Positions 5,806 to 7,991 of a DNA stretch of 7,991 nt are shown piece after piece; position 1 is the first letter of the stretch, and each line of letters opens with the position of its first letter. Under the pieces are notes generated by a model. The model made no database searches, was not told the DNA's origin, and saw nothing but the letters and a program-made list of their open reading frames with translations. The stretch covers positions 1 through 7,991 of the forward strand of contig CALGTT010000382.1 in NCBI GenBank assembly GCA_937901485.1, given 5' to 3'. The stretch is from an uncultured Ruminococcus sp. GTDB lineage: Bacteria > Bacillota > Clostridia > Oscillospirales > Ruminococcaceae. The translations under genes and the position numbers were made by a program.

Positions 5806-5894
5806 TACTAGGTCGTGTTGACACTATGCCTAACAACGCATCTTTTCGGCAAAATTTCGGGAAGTCTGCGTGAAAGATCCCTGAGAAATAAACG

Positions 5895-5928
5895 AAAAAA
5901 GGCGGAATGCAGTTTTGCATCCGCCTTT
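5895..5928. terminator. Intrinsic terminator, mainly minus-strand
   Basis: GGCGGAATGCA pairs with TGCATCCGCC across a GTTT loop, with one unpaired A at 5906-5907. Outer A-T pairs extend the stem. On the minus strand the stem is followed by six T residues; on the plus strand by TTT-G-TTT. It lies about 45 bases after the stop of the binding-protein remnant, the normal distance for that gene's own terminator, and it now closes the right-edge regulator transcript. Confidence 0.8.
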
Positions 5929-5972
5929 GTTTGCAGAAAAACCAATCGAAAATATGTGCACGGTCAACACCG

Positions 5973-6080
5973 TCAGCTCTGCTCACTCACCATAATCTCC
6001 GCACGGCTCTGCACCTTTCGTGCCGTATCCTGTGCACTCTGATCTCCGGCGAGGAACATTTCCGCTTCTTCATCGTTTCT
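5973..6080 (-). pseudogene. C-terminal remnant of a sugar ABC solute-binding protein
   Basis: A 35-codon open stretch ending in TGA reads LAGDQSAQDTARKVQSRA and then EIMVSEQS. This is the typical C-terminal end of extracellular solute-binding proteins of carbohydrate ABC transporters (a helix with the pattern L-x-G-x-x-(S/T)-x-(E/Q)-(E/D)-A, then a last helix rich in Q, R and A). There is no start codon or ribosome site, and an in-frame TGA lies seven codons upstream of this stretch. About 400 upstream codons expected for the family are absent: the regulator's stop is only 42 bases away. I read it as what is left after a deletion. Identification rests on pattern memory of this tail. Confidence 0.6.
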
Positions 6081-6122
6081 GCACCTAACATTAGAAAATC
6101 ATAAGAACAGAAAACCATCATA

Positions 6123-7991
6123 TCAGTTCCCTCGTTCCCGATACTCATTCGGCGTGATTCCCTCTATTTTCTTGAACTGCTTAATGAGATAAGTATCCGA
6201 AGAATAACCGCACTGTTCTGCGATGGCGGAGAGCGTACAGGCGGTATCTTCCAGCAGCCGCTTTGCCTTTGAAATCCGGAACGAGATCAGCTCGTCAATG
6301 ATGCTTTTGCCGAAAAATGCCTTGTAATTCTTTTGCAGCGTGCTCCTGCTGATATGCAGTCTGCTGCACATCGCATCAATCGTCCATTCCTGTTCGGGGG
6401 CATGTTCCAGCTCTTTCCGGAGATCATACAGCTTTTCATACAGCTGCCGGCTCCCGCTGTGATGGTGATGGTTGTAGGTGTATGCCGTGTGGTTGACCGC
6501 TTCTCCGAGCAGATCGTAAATATCATCCGCTTCCCCGATCGTTTCCGGCTGAAAACGATGCGTCCCCAATGTGATGCTGATCGGTTCATCCAGACAGATC
6601 ACGCTGTTTTTCAGCTCACGGAAGATCTCCTCCGCACGATCTGGAAACGGCGTGACAATGCAGAATCTGCTTTCAGATAAGAAGCCGCACACCTCATCCC
6701 CATGCAGTGTTTCCGAAAATTCCGAAACGATTCTCCGGATCATGGCAACAACTTTTTTGCCGCCGTATTTTCCATACAGCAGCTTCATATCCGTGATTTC
6801 GCAGGAAATAAACAGCATCTCAGAAATTTTACGTTCTGCACCTGCTATGATTCCACTGTACAGCCGCATCCGTCCGCTGTTCGTCCGCTGTGCGGATTCT
6901 GTTTTCTTTGCAAATGCCGCCCTTCCGATCAGCCGGAACACGATCTCGTCAATGTATTTGATAAACATCTGGTAGGAAATATCATAGGTGAATGCATATT
7001 TTCCATAGGACAACGCTGTATATCCGAAGAACCGATCCCCGTAATGCAGAGGCGAGAGGAAATAGGCGGATGACCGTTTCTGCGGTTCTGCAAATGCCGG
7101 AAGTATATCTTCCATTGCAAAATCCGCCGCCGGATAGCTGTTCCGGAAATTGCTGTGATACTCCGCACAATGACACATCCTGCTGTGAATGTCGAAGGTC
7201 AGCCCGTCCGTTTCGCCCGTCTGTATGGCGTGCAGTGCGGCTTCTGTGAGGTGAATGCCGAATCTGCTGTAATGATACAGGAAGATCGTATATCTCGAAA
7301 TGACCTCCAACGCCCCCTGCAGATCCTTTGCAAGTCCTGCCTCATAAGCGATCTCTCTGGTATAAATTCGTCCGGCAAAATCCCGCCGGATTCTTGCCAT
7401 GCGTTCTTCCTTTTTATGCACATGGCGATAGGCAGGACAGCCGCAGCTTGCATTGATGCGAAGCCCCTCGATTTTGTTATGCACACGGGGCGGATTCACA
7501 CCGGTCAGAAGCCTGTACAGCCGCCGCAGTGCCTCTGCACCGAGCTGGAAATTTGCCCTTTTATAGCTGGTAATACTGATATCGCATTCTCCGTTCGGGT
7601 CGCCGCAGTCAAAGCCAACCACCGCAATATCCTCCGGTACACGGATCCCTCTGCCGACAAGCCGCATGATCAGTTCACCTGCCGTGATGTCATTGCCGCA
7701 GAGAATCGCTTCGGGTTTTGCAAGGATGCCGTCCGCAATCTCGTCCGCCATTTTCTTTGCCGAACGTTTCCAGAAATCCCCGTGCTGCCAATACGTCCGG
7801 TCAAAATACAAGCCGTGTTCCTTCATCGCATCCTGATAGCCCTTCAGCCGTTCCTGTGCATCGGGATTATTCTCCGGACCTGTCAGGCAGTAGATTTTCC
7901 GGTAGCCATGTTCCTCGATCAGATGCGTGGTCAGTTCCTCGAACGGTTTGCGGTCATCCGATGCGGTATTCTCAAAATAACGATGTGTTCC
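6123..7991 (-). CDS. LacI-like sensor / degenerate GGDEF / AraC regulator (5' partial)
   Basis: The frame is open to the right edge, so the N-terminus is missing; 622 residues are visible, numbered here from the edge. Residues 1 to about 165 are a LacI/GalR-type periplasmic-binding-protein-like sensor domain (KIYCLTGPENNPDAQERLKG, later EAILCGNDITAGELI and VPEDIAVVGFD). A conserved-looking SCGCP (182-186) ends that part. Residues about 195-360 form a GAF-like linker domain. Residues about 393-505 resemble a GGDEF domain in length and strand order, but the catalytic GGDEF loop reads GFLSESRF (436-443), so it should not make cyclic di-GMP. Residues about 520-622 are an AraC-type double helix-turn-helix (MCSRLHISRSTLQKNYKAFF; IAEQCGYSSDTYLIKQFKKI). 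It should be a cytoplasmic regulator that responds to a sugar. The remnant downstream suggests it once sat beside a sugar transporter. The ATG at 7826 is internal, not the true start. Confidence 0.88.
   Translation of the reverse strand, partial: GTHRYFENTASDDRKPFEELTTHLIEEHGYRKIYCLTGPENNPDAQERLKGYQDAMKEHGLYFDRTYWQHGDFWKRSAKKMADEIADGILAKPEAILCGNDITAGELIMRLVGRGIRVPEDIAVVGFDCGDPNGECDISITSYKRANFQLGAEALRRLYRLLTGVNPPRVHNKIEGLRINASCGCPAYRHVHKKEERMARIRRDFAGRIYTREIAYEAGLAKDLQGALEVISRYTIFLYHYSRFGIHLTEAALHAIQTGETDGLTFDIHSRMCHCAEYHSNFRNSYPAADFAMEDILPAFAEPQKRSSAYFLSPLHYGDRFFGYTALSYGKYAFTYDISYQMFIKYIDEIVFRLIGRAAFAKKTESAQRTNSGRMRLYSGIIAGAERKISEMLFISCEITDMKLLYGKYGGKKVVAMIRRIVSEFSETLHGDEVCGFLSESRFCIVTPFPDRAEEIFRELKNSVICLDEPISITLGTHRFQPETIGEADDIYDLLGEAVNHTAYTYNHHHHSGSRQLYEKLYDLRKELEHAPEQEWTIDAMCSRLHISRSTLQKNYKAFFGKSIIDELISFRISKAKRLLEDTACTLSAIAEQCGYSSDTYLIKQFKKIEGITPNEYRERGN

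Noticed and set aside
5806..5894. Possible plus-strand promoter around TTGACA at 5818-5823
   Set aside because: No matching -10 at 16-18 bases and no plus-strand gene follows.
5815..6042. 75-residue plus-strand frame
   Set aside because: It runs through the terminator at 5895-5928 and antisense to the binding-protein remnant; no ribosome site and no recognisable protein features.
6459..6470. Run of four histidines in the regulator, possible tag or vector contamination
   Set aside because: It is in frame in a natural linker between the GGDEF-like and AraC parts, with normal flanking sequence.
7824..7826. ATG at 7826 as the start of the right-edge regulator
   Set aside because: The frame stays open for 55 more codons to the window edge and those codons continue the LacI-like sensor domain.
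1..7991. CRISPR array, tRNA, rRNA or intact insertion sequence
   Set aside because: No regularly spaced repeats with spacers, no cloverleaf-like segment, and no transposase reading frame was seen.

Overview
The window looks like a chromosomal segment of a fibre-degrading, Ruminococcus-like Firmicute (Oscillospiraceae). The main evidence is two secreted proteins with type I dockerin domains, the modules that plug enzymes into cellulosome scaffolds. A Gram-positive lipoprotein, a LytTR/DUF3021 regulatory pair and a large sugar-type regulator with LacI-like and AraC parts fit the same picture. No rRNA, tRNA, CRISPR array or intact mobile element was found.

Layout. Positions 1-1185 (+) hold a strong terminator hairpin, then a small lipoprotein gene and the biotin transporter subunit gene bioY, 9 bases apart. 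A bidirectional terminator (1224-1267) separates them from everything downstream, which is all on the minus strand. A dockerin/transglutaminase-like protein (1297-2469) has its own textbook promoter overlaid by four phased TGTAA repeats. A gene-poor stretch (2470-2860) carries that promoter, a GC-rich palindrome and a hairpin terminator. Next, read leftwards from about 5740, comes an apparent three-gene operon: a stand-alone LytTR DNA-binding regulator (5144-5596), a four-helix DUF3021 membrane protein overlapping it by 4 bases (4716-5147), and a 609-residue secreted dockerin protein (2861-4690) 25 bases further on. Its promoter (TTGACA / 18 bp / TGTTAATAT) is abutted by a paired direct repeat that fits a LytTR-binding site. 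Upstream lie a shared terminator (5895-5928), a 35-codon remnant of the C-terminus of a sugar ABC transporter solute-binding protein, and a large regulator that runs off the right edge (6123-7991).

How the genes may work together (inference). LytTR plus membrane partner matches the 'LytTR regulatory system' arrangement, exemplified by HdrRM and BrsRM of Streptococcus mutans, in which the membrane protein restrains an autoregulated LytTR activator. Here the pair appears to co-transcribe a cell-surface or cellulosomal dockerin protein of unknown activity, so the system may sense and control part of the extracellular fibre-binding apparatus. The regulator at the right edge has a sugar-binding-type sensor, a degenerate GGDEF-like domain and an AraC DNA-binding domain. 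It seems to have lost a neighbouring sugar transporter, of which only the tail of the binding protein and the terminator remain.

Base composition changes across the window. Hand counts of single 60-base lines give about 60% GC in bioY (841-900), 62% in the transglutaminase gene (1981-2040) and 53% in the right-edge regulator (6241-6300), but 38% and 32% in the 609-residue dockerin gene (3421-3480, 4261-4320).
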